Notes: generated by a model not told the origin, from the letters alone. DNA of 64,000 nt from Acidobacteriota bacterium (GCA_003577145.1 QEUP01000007.1:1-64000); one strand, 5' to 3'; positions 17,922 through 27,526 are shown, counted from the stretch's first letter. Program-made: numbers and translations.

Positions 17922-18200
17922 ATGCCTCGCAGCCTCAAGAAAGGGCCCTTCGTCGACGAGCATCTGCTCAAGAAGGTCGACGAGCTCAACGAAAAGGGCC
18001 AGAAGACCGTCGTCAAGACCTGGTCCCGTCGGTCCACCATCATTCCCGAGATGGTGGGTCACACCATCGCGGTCCACGACGGCCGCAAGCACGTGCCGGT
18101 CTACATCACCGAATCGATGGTCGGCCACAAGCTCGGCGAGTTCGCCCCGACCCGGACGTTCCGGTTCCATGCCGGCCAGGAACGGCAGGGAAGACGCTGA
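17922..18200 (+). CDS. rpsS: 30S ribosomal protein uS19
   Basis: 92 residues. [18 protein letters not shown] and [20 protein letters not shown] are family signatures. It binds the 30S head with uS13. A strong GAGGAGAAGGA ribosome site precedes the ATG. The stop overlaps rplV by one base (TGATG). Confidence 0.98.
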   Translation: MPRSLKKGPFVDEHLLKKVDELNEKGQKTVVKTWSRRSTIIPEMVGHTIAVHDGRKHVPVYITESMVGHKLGEFAPTRTFRFHAGQERQGRR

Positions 18201-18988
18201 TGCCCGGACCGAAGACCAACGAGCGGCCGGGCACCCGGGCTCAGCTGAAGTACGCCCGCTTCTCGCCTTACAAGGCCCGTCAGGTGCTGGACCTGGTTCG
18301 TGGGAAGTCGGTGATAGAGGCGCGTGAGATCCTGGCGTTCAGCGAGCGGGCGGCCGCTCGTGAGATCGCCAAGGTCCTCTCGTCGGCTATCGCCAACGCC
18401 GAGAACAACGACGGTATTGCCGAGGACGAGCTGTTCGTCTCGGCGTGCTATGCCGACGAAGGGCCGACGCTGAAGCGCTGGCGCCCCCGGGCCCGCGGTC
18501 GGGCGACGCGTATCCGCAAGCGAACCTGTCACATCACGGTTGTCGTCAGCCGTTATTCGCTCGAGGACCTCGATGCTCTGCGTGCGCGCCGAACCACCAG
18601 GAGCGCCGACGCCGGGGCCGCGCGGGCTCGACGGGTACAGAAGAGCCGACAGGCGGCCAAAGCCGCAGCGGAGGGCGCGGCCGATGCTGCAGAAGACGCC
18701 CTCGACGAGGCTCCAGAGGAGGTCTCGCCGGACCTGGCCGAAGCCGTGGCTGACGAGGCCGACGCCGACGAGCACGACGAGCACGACCTGGCCGAAGCCG
18801 TCACCGATGAGGCCGCCGACGCCGCTGGCGAACCCGACGGCGCTGCTGACGAGGACGCCGACGCAGAAGCCGTCGCTGACGACGACGACGCCGACGACGC
18901 CGACGACGAGGACGACGCCGACGACGAGGACGACGCCGACGACGACGACGAGGACGACGCCGACGAGGCCAAGGGAGATGCAGGCTGA
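18200..18988 (+). CDS. rplV: 50S ribosomal protein uL22 with long acidic tail
   Basis: 262 residues, about twice the usual 110-130. Residues 1-120 are an ordinary uL22: [20 protein letters not shown], the tunnel-loop region [20 protein letters not shown] and the closing ITVVVS strand. From about residue 130 a basic Ala/Arg stretch leads into a tail of over 100 residues made almost only of Asp, Glu and Ala, coded by GAC/GCC/GAG runs. The frame stays open to the TGATG overlap with rpsC, so the tail is translated unless cleaved. The tail would emerge on the solvent side near the tunnel exit; its role is unknown. Confidence 0.96.
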   Translation: MPGPKTNERPGTRAQLKYARFSPYKARQVLDLVRGKSVIEAREILAFSERAAAREIAKVLSSAIANAENNDGIAEDELFVSACYADEGPTLKRWRPRARGRATRIRKRTCHITVVVSRYSLEDLDALRARRTTRSADAGAARARRVQKSRQAAKAAAEGAADAAEDALDEAPEEVSPDLAEAVADEADADEHDEHDLAEAVTDEAADAAGEPDGAADEDADAEAVADDDDADDADDEDDADDEDDADDDDEDDADEAKGDAG

Positions 18989-19932
18989 TGGGTCAGAAGG
19001 TCAACCCCTACGGATTCAGGCTCGGCGTCACGACCGACTGGAAGTCGCGCTGGTTCGCCACCCGCAACGAATACGCCGACTACATCGTCGAGGACTGGAA
19101 CATCCGCGACTACCTGATGAGCGAGCTCCCGCATGCCGCCATCAGCCGGATCGAGGTCGAGCGCACGCGCGATCGGCTTCGTGTCGACGTCCACACCGCT
19201 CGCCCGGGAATAGTGATCGGACGGCGGGGCTCGGAGGCCGATCGTCTGCGCACTGGCCTCACCAGGATCACGGGTAACCCCAAGGTGCAGCTAAACATCC
19301 AGGAGATCAAGCAGCCCGAGCTCGAGGCCGCCCTGATCGCCCAGGGTGTGGCCGACCAGCTGGCGGGCCGTGTCGCATTCCGCCGAGCCATGAAACGAGC
19401 TGTCCAGAACGCACAGAAGGCGGGCGCTCTTGGCATCAGGGTCCAGTGCTCGGGTCGACTCGGCGGTTCCGAGATGGCCCGAACCGAGTGGTATCGGGAA
19501 GGTCGTGTGCCTCTTCACACGCTCCGGGCCGACATCGACTACGGGTTCCGCGAGGCGCACACCACCTACGGGCGCATCGGGGTCAAGGTCTGGATCTACA
19601 AAGGCGACATCCTTCCCTACAAGACGAGCGACGAGGACAAGATAAGCAAGGAGGCCGCGATGGCCGTCGGTGAGACCTCCGGCCAGACCCAGGAGCGGCC
19701 GCGCAAGGTCGTCTCGTCGTCGGCTGCCAAGCGTCGCGGGACGGTCGAACCCCGCGAGCCCGAGCCTGCCACCGCAGAGCCGGCGCCAGAGGTGGAAGCC
19801 GAGGAGCCGACACCGCTCATCAAGGAGGCCGATCCCGAGTTCGAGCGGCTGCTGGCGGAGGAGGAGGAGATCGAACGCTCGACGCGCGAGCACCACGAGA
19901 CCCCTCACTTCCGCCCTGGGGACGGTGACTGA
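18988..19932 (+). CDS. rpsC: 30S ribosomal protein uS3
   Basis: 314 residues against a usual 210-280. [20 protein letters not shown] starts the protein; the KH domain carries [15 protein letters not shown]. The conserved body ends near residue 215 ([13 protein letters not shown]), and the rest is a Pro/Glu/Ala-rich acidic extension ending FRPGDGD. uS3 lines the mRNA entry channel. C-terminal extensions on uS3 are common in actinobacteria. Confidence 0.98.
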   Translation: MGQKVNPYGFRLGVTTDWKSRWFATRNEYADYIVEDWNIRDYLMSELPHAAISRIEVERTRDRLRVDVHTARPGIVIGRRGSEADRLRTGLTRITGNPKVQLNIQEIKQPELEAALIAQGVADQLAGRVAFRRAMKRAVQNAQKAGALGIRVQCSGRLGGSEMARTEWYREGRVPLHTLRADIDYGFREAHTTYGRIGVKVWIYKGDILPYKTSDEDKISKEAAMAVGETSGQTQERPRKVVSSSAAKRRGTVEPREPEPATAEPAPEVEAEEPTPLIKEADPEFERLLAEEEEIERSTREHHETPHFRPGDGD

Positions 19933-19934
19933 CC

Positions 19935-20351
19935 ATGTTGATGCCGAAGAAGGTCAAGCACCGCAAGCATCAACGAGGACGGACCCGGGGTGTGGCGAAG
20001 GGCCAGACCGCGGTCAACTTCGGTGACTACGGGATCCAGGCTCTCGAACCCGGCTGGGTGACGGCTCGCCAGATCGAGGCAGCTCGCGTGGCGATGACCC
20101 GTCACATCAAGCGCGGCGGCAAGGTGTGGATCAACGTGTTCCCCGACAAGCCGGTCACGGAGAAGCCTGCCGAGACCCGGATGGGGTCGGGCAAGGGGAA
20201 CCCCGAGTACTGGGTGGCTGTGGTCAAGCCCGGACGCGTGATGTTCGAGCTCTCGTACCCCGATCGCGAAGTTGCCAAGGGGGCTCTCAACCGCGCCATC
20301 CAGAAGCTCTCGGTCAGGGCGCGCATCATCGAGCGAGAGGAGGCGTTCTAG
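19935..20351 (+). CDS. rplP: 50S ribosomal protein uL16
   Basis: 138 residues. [14 protein letters not shown] and [20 protein letters not shown] are diagnostic. It contacts the A site and the tRNA elbow. Two start codons, ATG 19935 and ATG 19941, are possible; the family start (MLMPKKxKxRK) favours the first. The stop abuts the rpmC ATG directly. Confidence 0.98.
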   Translation: MLMPKKVKHRKHQRGRTRGVAKGQTAVNFGDYGIQALEPGWVTARQIEAARVAMTRHIKRGGKVWINVFPDKPVTEKPAETRMGSGKGNPEYWVAVVKPGRVMFELSYPDREVAKGALNRAIQKLSVRARIIEREEAF

Positions 20352-20582
20352 ATGGCGAGGCCTCCGCTCACCGAGCTCTCCGACACCGAACTGCTCGAGA
20401 AGCTCGTCACCGACAAGGAGGAACTGTTCAACCTACGGTTCCAGAACGTCACCGGGCAGTTGGACAACTTCTCCCGGATCAAGCTCGTCAAGAAGGAGAT
20501 CGCCCGAGCCCACACCGAGCTGCGGGCCCGTGAGATCGCTGCCGCTGAGGCACTGAACCTCGAGGAGCAGGCCGATGGCTGA
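20352..20582 (+). CDS. rpmC: 50S ribosomal protein uL29
   Basis: 76 residues, two long helices: [20 protein letters not shown] and [20 protein letters not shown]. It lies next to uL23 at the tunnel exit. It has zero spacing from rplP and an 8-base overlap with rpsQ, so translation is probably coupled on both sides. Confidence 0.97.
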   Translation: MARPPLTELSDTELLEKLVTDKEELFNLRFQNVTGQLDNFSRIKLVKKEIARAHTELRAREIAAAEALNLEEQADG

Positions 20583-20844
20583 TGAACCGGCCCCCCGCAA
20601 CCGCCGCAAGGTGCGTGAGGGTGTCGTGACCGCCAACAAGATGGACAAGACCGTCGTTGTCGTCGTTACAAACCGGGTCCGACATCCCCGGTACGACAAG
20701 ACGGTCCAGCGCACGACTCGGATCTATGCCCACGACGAGACGAATGACCTGAATGTCGGTGACCGGGTGACGGTCATGGAGACGCGGCCGTTGTCGAAGT
20801 CGAAGCGATGGAGGGTTGTCGAAGTGCTGGAGCGCGCTCGATGA
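20575..20844 (+). CDS. rpsQ: 30S ribosomal protein uS17
   Basis: 89 residues of OB fold: [37 protein letters not shown] and the loop [20 protein letters not shown]. It is a primary 16S rRNA binder of the 30S body. The ATG at 20575 lies within rpmC. It ends in ATGA with rplN. Confidence 0.97.
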   Translation: MADEPAPRNRRKVREGVVTANKMDKTVVVVVTNRVRHPRYDKTVQRTTRIYAHDETNDLNVGDRVTVMETRPLSKSKRWRVVEVLERAR

Positions 20845-21209
20845 TCCAACAGGAGACGCGGCTCAGGGTCGCCGACAACAGTGGCGCCCGCGAGGTCCTG
20901 TGCATCAAGGTCCTCGGTGGGTCCAAGCGGCGTTACGCGTCCATAGGTGACATCTTCGTGGCCACCGTGAAGGATGCAATTCCAGGTGCCCAGGTGAAGA
21001 AGGGCGAGATCGTCCAGTGCGTCGTCGTTCGAACCAAGAAGGAAAAGCGCCGTTCCGACGGTTCTTACATCCGTTTCGACGAGAACGCCGCGGTTCTGAT
21101 CAACGAGCAGCAGCAACCGCGTGGAACGCGCATCTTCGGCCCCGTCGGTCGTGAGCTGCGCGACAAGCGCTTCATGCGAATCGTCTCGCTGGCCCCGGAA
21201 GTGTTGTAG
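20841..21209 (+). CDS. rplN: 50S ribosomal protein uL14
   Basis: 122 residues, exactly the family length. [19 protein letters not shown] and [20 protein letters not shown] are diagnostic. It forms an intersubunit bridge and is the RsfS docking site. Its ATG overlaps the rpsQ stop (ATGA). Confidence 0.98.
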   Translation: MIQQETRLRVADNSGAREVLCIKVLGGSKRRYASIGDIFVATVKDAIPGAQVKKGEIVQCVVVRTKKEKRRSDGSYIRFDENAAVLINEQQQPRGTRIFGPVGRELRDKRFMRIVSLAPEVL

Positions 21210-21219
21210 GAGCGCCCCG

Positions 21220-21531
21220 ATGTTCGTGAAGAAAGGCGACAGGGTCCGTGTCATCAGCGGCAAGGAACGAGGCAAGGAGGGTGAGGTCATCGCGGCCTTT
21301 CCGCGAGACGGAAAGGTGATCGTCGACGGTGTGAACTACGCCAAGAAGCACCAGAAGCCGACCCGCTCGACCCAACAGGGCGGGATCATCGACAAGGAGA
21401 TGCCGATCCATGTCTCGAACGTGATGGTGCTGAGCCCCGTCGACAACAAGCCGACCCGGGTGGGGTATCGCTTCGACACCGGGGGCAAGAAGGTCAGGAT
21501 CTGCAAGAGGACCGGAGGCGACCTTGACTGA
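21220..21531 (+). CDS. rplX: 50S ribosomal protein uL24
   Basis: 103 residues. The KOW motif [20 protein letters not shown] opens the protein, followed by [14 protein letters not shown]. It initiates 50S assembly by binding 23S rRNA domain I. The start is ATG 21220 after GTAGGAGCG. Its last codons overlap the TTG start of rplE. Confidence 0.97.
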   Translation: MFVKKGDRVRVISGKERGKEGEVIAAFPRDGKVIVDGVNYAKKHQKPTRSTQQGGIIDKEMPIHVSNVMVLSPVDNKPTRVGYRFDTGGKKVRICKRTGGDLD

Positions 21532-22096
21532 TGTGACATCGCCTCTCGCGCCACGGCTGAAGCAGCGCTATCGGGACGACCTGAGGGATCAGCTGAGGGA
21601 CAGCCTCGCCCTCGGGAACGTGATGGAGGTTCCCAGACTCGTGAAGATCGTCGTCAACGTGGGTTGCGGCGAAGCCATCGAGAACAAGAACGTCATAGAG
21701 AACGTCGTCGAAGACCTGTCGACCATCACCGGCCAGCGCCCGCAGGTCACCCGGGCCAAGAAGTCCATCGCGAACTTCAAGATACGGCAGGGGAATCCCA
21801 TCGGAGCGAAGGTCACGCTCCGGGGAGACCGGATGTGGGAGTTCTTCGATCGGTTGATGTCTCTCGCCATCCCGCGAATCAGGGACTTCAGGGGTCTCCC
21901 GGCCAACAGCTTCGACGGTCGGGGCAACTACACCTTCGGCGTGACCGAGCAGCTCATCTTCCCCGAGATCGACTACGACAAGATCGATGCGCCGAGGGGG
22001 ATGGACATAACGATCGTCACCAGTGCGCGTACCGACGAAGAAGGCAAGGCGTTGCTCGACGCCTTCGAGTTCCCGTTCCGACGGGAGGGACAGTAA
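21524..22096 (+). CDS. rplE: 50S ribosomal protein uL5
   Basis: 190 residues. [40 protein letters not shown] and [17 protein letters not shown] are family signatures. It binds 5S rRNA and contacts P-site tRNA. TTG 21524, overlapping rplX by 8 bases, is chosen; GTG 21533, in frame three codons later, is also possible. Confidence 0.97.
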   Translation: MTDVTSPLAPRLKQRYRDDLRDQLRDSLALGNVMEVPRLVKIVVNVGCGEAIENKNVIENVVEDLSTITGQRPQVTRAKKSIANFKIRQGNPIGAKVTLRGDRMWEFFDRLMSLAIPRIRDFRGLPANSFDGRGNYTFGVTEQLIFPEIDYDKIDAPRGMDITIVTSARTDEEGKALLDAFEFPFRREGQ

Positions 22097-22099
22097 GAG

Positions 22100-22285
22100 A
22101 TGGCGAAAAAGGCACTTGTAGAGAAGCAGCAGCGCAAACCCAAGTACAAGGTGCGCGGTTACACCCGCTGTCGCCGCTGTGGACGCCCGCGGGCGGTCTA
22201 CCGCAAGTTCGGTCTGTGCCGGATCTGCCTGCGGGAACTGGCTCACGCCGGTGAGATTCCCGGGATCACCAAGGCCAGTTGGTGA
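22100..22285 (+). CDS. rpsN: 30S ribosomal protein uS14, zinc-binding type Z
   Basis: 61 residues. The CRRCGRPR and CRICLREL pairs supply four cysteines for one zinc ion, so this is the short zinc-dependent form rather than the long cysteine-free one. The protein ends [11 protein letters not shown] as usual. Many bacteria switch to a zinc-free paralogue under zinc starvation; none is present here. Confidence 0.98.
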   Translation: MAKKALVEKQQRKPKYKVRGYTRCRRCGRPRAVYRKFGLCRICLRELAHAGEIPGITKASW

Positions 22286-22301
22286 AGGGAGGCTGCGGCA
22301 A

Positions 22302-22706
22302 GTGACGATGACGGACCCAATCGCCGACATGTTGACCCGGCTTCGCAACGCCAACACAGCGATGCACGACGAGGTCACCATGCCTTCCTCCAAGCTGAAG
22401 GAGAACCTCGCCGGTCTCCTCGAGCGCGAGGGCTACATCGGCGGCTACACGGTCGAGGACCGGCCCAACGGCCCGGGCAGGTCCCTGACCATCGAACTCA
22501 AGTACTCGCGGAGTCGGGAACGGGTCATCTCGGGACTCAAGCGGGTGTCCAAGCCGGGTTTGCGCGTCTACTCGAAGGCCCAAGACGTCCCGCGTGTCAT
22601 CGGTGGCCTCGGAATCGCTGTCGTGTCAACGAGCCAGGGACTCATGACCGACCGCGAAGCTCGCCGCAAGAGGGTCGGTGGCGAGATCCTCTGTGAGGTC
22701 TGGTAG
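22302..22706 (+). CDS. rpsH: 30S ribosomal protein uS8
   Basis: 134 residues from GTG 22302 ([18 protein letters not shown]). GGGAGG at 22287-22292 is 9 bases before this GTG but 15 before the alternative ATG 22308, which favours the longer form. The C-terminal [19 protein letters not shown] motif is complete. uS8 organises the 16S central domain and in E. coli represses the spc operon. Confidence 0.97.
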   Translation: MTMTDPIADMLTRLRNANTAMHDEVTMPSSKLKENLAGLLEREGYIGGYTVEDRPNGPGRSLTIELKYSRSRERVISGLKRVSKPGLRVYSKAQDVPRVIGGLGIAVVSTSQGLMTDREARRKRVGGEILCEVW

Positions 22707-22715
22707 GAGCGCATC

Positions 22716-23255
22716 ATGTCACGAGTCGGATACTCGCCTGTACCGGTCCCCAGTGGAGTCGAAGTCACCATCTCCGGCAGGATGATCACGGTGAGCGGTC
22801 CCAGGGGTGAGCTCGGTCGGGAGCTGCCCGAGTCGATCGGCGTCACCCAGGACGGCGATTCCCTCCTCTTCGAGCGTCCCGACGATCAGCGGCATCACCG
22901 GGCCCTGCACGGCCTCATCCGGTCGCTGGTGAACAACATGGTCATCGGGGTCAGCGAGGGCTACCGAAGGCAGCTGGAGATCGTCGGCGTCGGCTACCGT
23001 GCCAACGCCAAGAGCAGCGACACGCTCGAGCTGCAGCTCGGCTTCAGCCATCCGGTGGAGGTCAAGGCGCCCGAAGGGGTGACGTTCGAGGTTCCCCAGC
23101 CGACTCGGATCGATGTGATAGGGATCGACAAGCAGGCCGTCGGTCAGGTCGCTGCTGACATCCGTGCCTTGCGCAAGCCCGAGCCGTACAAGGGCAAGGG
23201 TGTCCGCTACGTGGGTGAGCACGTGCGCCGCAAGGCAGGAAAGGCAGGCGTGTGA
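22716..23255 (+). CDS. rplF: 50S ribosomal protein uL6
   Basis: 179 residues in two repeated alpha/beta domains: [20 protein letters not shown] in the first, and [20 protein letters not shown] with the closing [20 protein letters not shown] in the second. It sits near the sarcin-ricin loop and the factor-binding site. It ends in a TGATG overlap with rplR. Confidence 0.98.
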   Translation: MSRVGYSPVPVPSGVEVTISGRMITVSGPRGELGRELPESIGVTQDGDSLLFERPDDQRHHRALHGLIRSLVNNMVIGVSEGYRRQLEIVGVGYRANAKSSDTLELQLGFSHPVEVKAPEGVTFEVPQPTRIDVIGIDKQAVGQVAADIRALRKPEPYKGKGVRYVGEHVRRKAGKAGV

Positions 23256-23617
23256 TGAGCCGGACCAAACAGAAGACCAGGGCTCGAATCCGTCGTCACT
23301 TCCGCGTTCGCAAGAAGGTTCGCGGTACGACGTCGCGGCCACGCCTGGCGGTGTTCCGATCCAACAAGCACATCAGCGCCCAGCTCATCGACGACGAGCT
23401 CGGGCGCACGTTGGCCTCGGCATCGACGGTCGAAGCCGGCCTCCGTGGAGGCTCGACGTCCACGGTGGAGGCCGCCGAGAAGGTCGGGAACCTGATCGCC
23501 GAGCGGGCGAAGGCCGCCGGTGTGAGCCGGGTCGTCTTCGACCGGGGCGGCTACCGCTATCACGGGCGGGTGGCAGCGGTTGCCGAGGCTGCCCGCGAAG
23601 GAGGACTGGAGCTTTGA
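23255..23617 (+). CDS. rplR: 50S ribosomal protein uL18
   Basis: 120 residues. The [19 protein letters not shown] start and the end [20 protein letters not shown] are diagnostic. It binds 5S rRNA with uL5. ATG 23255 (one-base overlap with rplF) is preferred over GTG 23252. It ends as TTGA on rpsE. Confidence 0.98.
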   Translation: MSRTKQKTRARIRRHFRVRKKVRGTTSRPRLAVFRSNKHISAQLIDDELGRTLASASTVEAGLRGGSTSTVEAAEKVGNLIAERAKAAGVSRVVFDRGGYRYHGRVAAVAEAAREGGLEL

Positions 23618-24189
23618 CGGCAGAGCACAACGGTGGAGAAGCGCAGCTACGTGACTCCCGCGTCATCAACATCAACCGGGTCGCCAAGGTGGTCAAGGGT
23701 GGCCGACGCTTCTCGTTCACCGCGCTGGTGGTGATCGGAGACGGAGCCGGTCGTGTCGGACTCGGCTACGGGAAGGCCAAGGAGGTGCCACTGGCCATCC
23801 AGAAGGGCACTGAGGAGGCCCGCAAGAACCTCTTCCGTGTCCCGTTGGCGGGCTCGACGATCGTGCATCCCATCACAGGGGTTCATGGCGCGGCACGGGT
23901 GCTGCTCAAGCCGGCCTCTCCCGGTACCGGCGTGATCGCCGGGGGTGCCGCCCGGGCGATCCTCGAAGAAGCCGGCATCAAAGACGTGCTCTGCAAGTCG
24001 CTCGGATCCCCCAACTACATCAACGTCGCCCGGGCCACCATCACCGGCCTGCGGTCGTTGCGCCGTCCCGACGAGGTGGCGCAGCTACGAGGTATCCCGG
24101 TCGACGAGTTCACACCCGCGGGACTGCTCAACGCCTACAAGCAGGCTGAGCGAGGTCCCTCACCCGGCAGCGACAACGAGGTTGCCTGA
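23614..24189 (+). CDS. rpsE: 30S ribosomal protein uS5
   Basis: 191 residues from TTG 23614, which overlaps the rplR stop. [19 protein letters not shown] and [17 protein letters not shown] cover the dsRNA-binding domain; [19 protein letters not shown] covers the second. uS5 affects decoding fidelity and mRNA unwinding at the entry channel. It ends in TGATG with rpmD. Confidence 0.98.
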   Translation: MTAEHNGGEAQLRDSRVININRVAKVVKGGRRFSFTALVVIGDGAGRVGLGYGKAKEVPLAIQKGTEEARKNLFRVPLAGSTIVHPITGVHGAARVLLKPASPGTGVIAGGAARAILEEAGIKDVLCKSLGSPNYINVARATITGLRSLRRPDEVAQLRGIPVDEFTPAGLLNAYKQAERGPSPGSDNEVA

Positions 24190-24377
24190 TGCCCGCACAG
24201 TTGAAGGTCACCCAGGTGAGGTCGTCGATCGGCGCCAAACCCAAGCAGAAGGGCACTCTCCGCGCGCTCGGTCTCGGCAGGATCGGCAAGAGCCACGTGC
24301 TCCCCGACACGCCCGACACGAGAGGACAGATCGGCAAGGTTCCGCACCTGGTCGTCGTCGAAGAGGTCCCGTCATGA
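24189..24377 (+). CDS. rpmD: 50S ribosomal protein uL30
   Basis: 62 residues. LKVTQVRSSIGAKPKQKGTL and LGRIGKSHVLPDTPDTRGQI match the family. It overlaps rpsE by one base and rplO by four (ATGA). The protein is dispensable and absent in some bacteria but present here. Confidence 0.97.
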   Translation: MPAQLKVTQVRSSIGAKPKQKGTLRALGLGRIGKSHVLPDTPDTRGQIGKVPHLVVVEEVPS

Positions 24378-24859
24378 AGGTCCACGATCTCGGACCCCCC
24401 GAGGGGTCACGCAAGGCGCCGAAGAGGGTCGGGCGAGGAACCGGCGGCAAGGGCGGCAAGACCGCCGGCCGGGGCATGAAGGGCCAGAAGGCCCGCAGCA
24501 AGGTACCGGTGGGCTTCGAGGGGGGGCAGATGCCGCTCCAGCGCCGGGTGCCGAAGCTCAGAGGGTTCAAGAACCCCTTCCGCGTCGAGTACCAGGCCAT
24601 CAACCTCGACACCATCGAGGCGTCGGGGCTCGACGAGGTCGACCCCGGGATCCTTCTGGAGAAGGGCTTGGTCCACAAAGGGGCCTTCGTCAAGATCCTC
24701 GGCCGCGGTGAGCTCTCCCGTGCGGTCACCGTGAAGGCTCACGCCTTCTCGACCAGTGCCGAGGGGGCCATCACCGCCGCGGGCGGCACCGTCGAGAAGC
24801 TGCCGCTGCCGTTCAGGGTCAGGCCCGCCGCCCAGGGCAACCAGCACACCAACAGGTGA
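24374..24859 (+). CDS. rplO: 50S ribosomal protein uL15
   Basis: 161 residues. The glycine-rich, rRNA-threading N-terminus GRGTGGKGGKTAGRGMKGQK and GFEGGQMPLQRRVPKLRGF are diagnostic. The C-terminus lengthens slightly to PAAQGNQHTNR. A late-assembly 50S protein. A 139-base gap with a large palindrome separates it from secY, the widest break in the spc part of the operon. Confidence 0.98.
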   Translation: MKVHDLGPPEGSRKAPKRVGRGTGGKGGKTAGRGMKGQKARSKVPVGFEGGQMPLQRRVPKLRGFKNPFRVEYQAINLDTIEASGLDEVDPGILLEKGLVHKGAFVKILGRGELSRAVTVKAHAFSTSAEGAITAAGGTVEKLPLPFRVRPAAQGNQHTNR

Positions 24860-24908
24860 TCGTGCAGGGGCGCGCCCGCAGTGGCAAGCAGGCTTGGACT
24901 ACGGTCTC

Positions 24909-24930
24909 AACGGGCGTGGCCACGCCCGTT
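24909..24930 (+). promoter_or_regulatory. 22-bp perfect palindrome between rplO and secY
   Basis: AACGGGCGTGG (24909-24919) is followed directly by its reverse complement (24920-24930). It can form a 9-base stem with loop GGCC. No T-run follows, so it may be an attenuator, a processing site or a protein operator. A smaller palindrome, GGGCGCGCCC, lies at 24868-24877. Confidence 0.45.
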
Positions 24931-24998
24931 CGGTCAGCTCAGGGCCCGCTTGCCGGAGCCGATTGGCACACCATCAGGTAGCGATCAGGAGCAGCGAA

Positions 24999-26327
24999 GT
25001 GCTATCTCGACTGACCAACATGTTCCGGGTACCGGATCTCCGGAACAAGATCCTGTTCACGCTGCTGATGCTGCTGCTCTATCGCCTGGGAGCGTTCATC
25101 CCCGCGCCGGGTATCGATCAACACGCGGTGCGATCCATCGGTGAACAGGCCGAGGAGGGTGGCATCCTGGCCTTCCTCCAGCTCTTCTCCGGCGGGGCGC
25201 TCACCCAGTTCGCGATATTCGCTCTCGGGATCATGCCCTACATCACCTCGTCGATCATCATGCAGATCCTGGCGGTGGTGATCCCCAAGCTCGAGGAGTG
25301 GCAGAAGCAGGGTGCAGTGGGCCAGCGGAAGATCACCCAGTGGACCCGCTACCTGACCATCGCCATCGCGGCGATGCAGTCCACCGCATTGGTGTTCCTC
25401 TTCCACAACGGTGGCGGCGGGCTCGCCCAAGGCGCCACCAACCTCGATCTCGTGCCGAACTTCACCATTCCCCGGGTGGTCCTCATCGTTCTCACGCTGA
25501 CCGCCGGCACCGCCCTGCTCATGTGGATGGGCGAGCTGATAACGCAGCGAGGCATCGGCAACGGCATGTCCCTCATCATCTTCGCCTCCGTGGTGAGCAG
25601 CGCACCGGCTCAGGGAGCGCTCATCAAGGCTCAGAAGGGTTGGGGGGCGGTGATCGGCATCCTCGCGGTCTCGATCCTCCTGTTGGTCGCCATCGTGTTC
25701 GTCGAGCAGGGCCAGCGCCGGATCCCGGTCCAGTTCGCCAAGCGGGTGGTCGGGCGTCGCATGTACGGGGGGCAGAGCACCTATATCCCGTTGAAGGTCA
25801 ACCAGTCGGGCGTCATCCCCATCATCTTCGCCAGCTCGGTGCTGTACCTCCCGCTCCTGTTGGCGCAGGTGCTCCCCGCCTCGGGCTGGGGCGAGACCGT
25901 CCAGACTTGGATCGACTCGAACCTGGCCAAGCCGACCAGCGCCGCCTACCTCATCATCTTCGGGCTGCTCATCATCGGCTTCGCCTACTTCTACACCGCC
26001 ATAACCTTCGACCCGGCCCAGCAGGCCGACAACATCCGCAAGCAGGGCGGGTTCATCCCCGGCATCCGGCCCGGCCCCCAGACCGAGCGCTACCTGAGCA
26101 AGATCCTGTCGCGCATCACCCTGCCCGGATCGTTGTTCCTGGCGGCGGTCGCCTTGTTGCCGGCGATCATCATGGTCTTCATGCTCGGCGACCAGACCAC
26201 CACGGCCTCGTTGTTCGGGTTCGGCGGCACCTCGCTGCTCATCGCCACGGGCGTTTCGCTCGAGACCATGAAGCAGATCGACAGCCAGCTGATGATGCGC
26301 AACTACGAGGGATTCCTCACCAAGTAG
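24999..26327 (+). CDS. secY: Preprotein translocase subunit SecY
   Basis: 442 residues, ten membrane helices; the channel of the Sec translocon. MFRVPDLRNKILFTLLMLLL begins TM1; the plug-side segment APGIDQHAVRSI, GIMPYITSSIIMQIL (TM2) and ITQRGIGNGMSLIIF are family hallmarks, and the C-terminal loop RKQGGFIPGIRPG binds ribosome and SecA. GTG 24999 lies 7 bases after AGGAG (24987-24991) and gives the normal length. The frame extends further upstream but without family similarity. Confidence 0.98.
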   Translation: MLSRLTNMFRVPDLRNKILFTLLMLLLYRLGAFIPAPGIDQHAVRSIGEQAEEGGILAFLQLFSGGALTQFAIFALGIMPYITSSIIMQILAVVIPKLEEWQKQGAVGQRKITQWTRYLTIAIAAMQSTALVFLFHNGGGGLAQGATNLDLVPNFTIPRVVLIVLTLTAGTALLMWMGELITQRGIGNGMSLIIFASVVSSAPAQGALIKAQKGWGAVIGILAVSILLLVAIVFVEQGQRRIPVQFAKRVVGRRMYGGQSTYIPLKVNQSGVIPIIFASSVLYLPLLLAQVLPASGWGETVQTWIDSNLAKPTSAAYLIIFGLLIIGFAYFYTAITFDPAQQADNIRKQGGFIPGIRPGPQTERYLSKILSRITLPGSLFLAAVALLPAIIMVFMLGDQTTTASLFGFGGTSLLIATGVSLETMKQIDSQLMMRNYEGFLTK

Positions 26328-26372
26328 TGGCTGCATTTGCCTGGCGACCCCGCTGCATGTTCTCTTTTTCAC

Positions 26373-26942
26373 ATGCGTAGGGCCATCCGTCTGGTCATCT
26401 TCGGCCGTCAAGGTGCAGGCAAGGGAACCCAGTGCAGCCGCCTGGCCGAGCACTACCACGTCCCCCACATCTCCACCGGGGACATCCTGCGGGCCGCGGT
26501 GGATGAGGGGACCGGGTTCGGCCTCAAGGCCAAGGCCTACATGGACGCCGGCGAGTTGCTCCCCGACGACGTCATCAGCGGGGTGGTCGACGAGCGTCTC
26601 AGGAAGGACGACACTCGACAGGGGTTCCTCCTCGACGGGTTCCCACGGACGGTGGCCCAGGCCGAGGCGCTGATCGACATGGTCGGCGAGGACGGGGTGG
26701 ACCTCGCGATCGACATCGACGTGCCCATTCGGGTGGTCACCCAGCGCATGAGGCTGAGGGGTCGCGACGACGACACCGACGAGGCCATCAGGGTCCGCCT
26801 CGAGACCTACGAGGTCGAAACCCGGCCGGTGTTGGACTTCTTCGATGACCTCGAGAAGCTCGTCGTCGTCGACGGAGACGGAACCGAAGAAGAGGTCTTC
26901 GAGCGCATCGTCGACTCGATCGGGCGCCATGCCCCCGCCTGA
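26373..26942 (+). CDS. adk: Adenylate kinase, short-lid form
   Basis: 189 residues. It interconverts ATP + AMP and 2 ADP. The P-loop is [10 protein letters not shown] (family: GPPGAGKGTQ), with ISTGDILR and [10 protein letters not shown] for AMP binding and [20 protein letters not shown] for the region around the lid. The long zinc-type lid is absent, as in other actinobacterial kinases. ATG 26373 is chosen because it matches the family start; no ribosome site is visible, and TTG 26337 is the in-frame alternative. In many genomes map follows, but infA comes next here. Confidence 0.96.
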   Translation: MRRAIRLVIFGRQGAGKGTQCSRLAEHYHVPHISTGDILRAAVDEGTGFGLKAKAYMDAGELLPDDVISGVVDERLRKDDTRQGFLLDGFPRTVAQAEALIDMVGEDGVDLAIDIDVPIRVVTQRMRLRGRDDDTDEAIRVRLETYEVETRPVLDFFDDLEKLVVVDGDGTEEEVFERIVDSIGRHAPA

Positions 26943-26995
26943 GCGCGGCCTGCATCCAGGCAGCGTGGGGGGTACGAAGGTGTCACCGAGCCGAG

Positions 26996-27024
26996 TTGGA
27001 GGGCGTTGGGCAGCGCGATAAGCT
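26996..27024 (+). promoter_or_regulatory. Candidate infA promoter
   Basis: TTGGAG (26996-27001) and TAAGCT (27019-27024) are 17 bases apart in the 215-base gap between adk and infA. If real, the alpha part of the operon (infA to rplQ) has its own start and a leader of about 125 bases. Confidence 0.35.
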
Positions 27025-27157
27025 CCCCCCTTGGCCCTGGGACAGGGTTACGGTCGTTCGCGGTCCTCAGCTTTCCCCCGGTGGCCCGTGCAACGATGTG
27101 ACTCGAGCTAGCTCGGGCCCCGCTCGCCACACGACAACCCATCAGGAGGGGTTCGCC

Positions 27158-27382
27158 CTGCCAAAGCCCAAAGAAGACGCCATAGTTCTCGAGGGGACGG
27201 TGACCGAATCGCTGCCCAACGCCATGTTCCGCGTGGAGCTCGAGAACGGGCACGAGGTCCTCGCTCACATCTCGGGCAAGATGCGCATGCACTACATTCG
27301 CATCCTTCCCGGCGATCGCGTGCAGGTGGAGCTGACCCCCTACGACCTCTCCCGCGGGCGGATCACCTATCGGTACAAATGA
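27158..27382 (+). CDS. infA: Translation initiation factor IF-1
   Basis: 74 residues of OB fold: [40 protein letters not shown] and [14 protein letters not shown]-1 binds the A site of the 30S subunit. The start seems to be CTG 27158: AGGAGG at 27144-27149 is 8 bases upstream, the protein start there ([13 protein letters not shown]) matches family length, and no in-frame ATG, GTG or TTG lies near. The next upstream in-frame start is TTG 26996, which would add about 54 residues without family similarity. Confidence 0.95.
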   Translation: MPKPKEDAIVLEGTVTESLPNAMFRVELENGHEVLAHISGKMRMHYIRILPGDRVQVELTPYDLSRGRITYRYK

Positions 27383-27412
27383 AGCTGCCACACCCGAAGA
27401 GCTGAGCGCGAC

Positions 27413-27526
27413 ATGAAGGTCCGACCGAGTGTCAAGAAGATCTGTGAGAAGTGCAAGGTGATCCGCCGGCACGGCCGGGTCATGGTCATCTGCGACAACC
27501 CCCGCCACAAGCAGAGGCAGGGCTGA
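27413..27526 (+). CDS. rpmJ: 50S ribosomal protein bL36, zinc-binding
   Basis: 37 residues: [17 protein letters not shown] and then [14 protein letters not shown]. Cys11, Cys14, Cys27 and His32 form the zinc ribbon, so this is the zinc-dependent form. It is the usual neighbour of infA and rpsM. Confidence 0.97.
   Translation: MKVRPSVKKICEKCKVIRRHGRVMVICDNPRHKQRQG

Noticed and set aside
25002-26930. 642-codon minus-strand open frame opposite secY and adk
   Set aside because: His/Glu/Asp-rich low-complexity translation mirrors the membrane-helix codons of secY. No recognisable domain; both plus-strand genes are certain.
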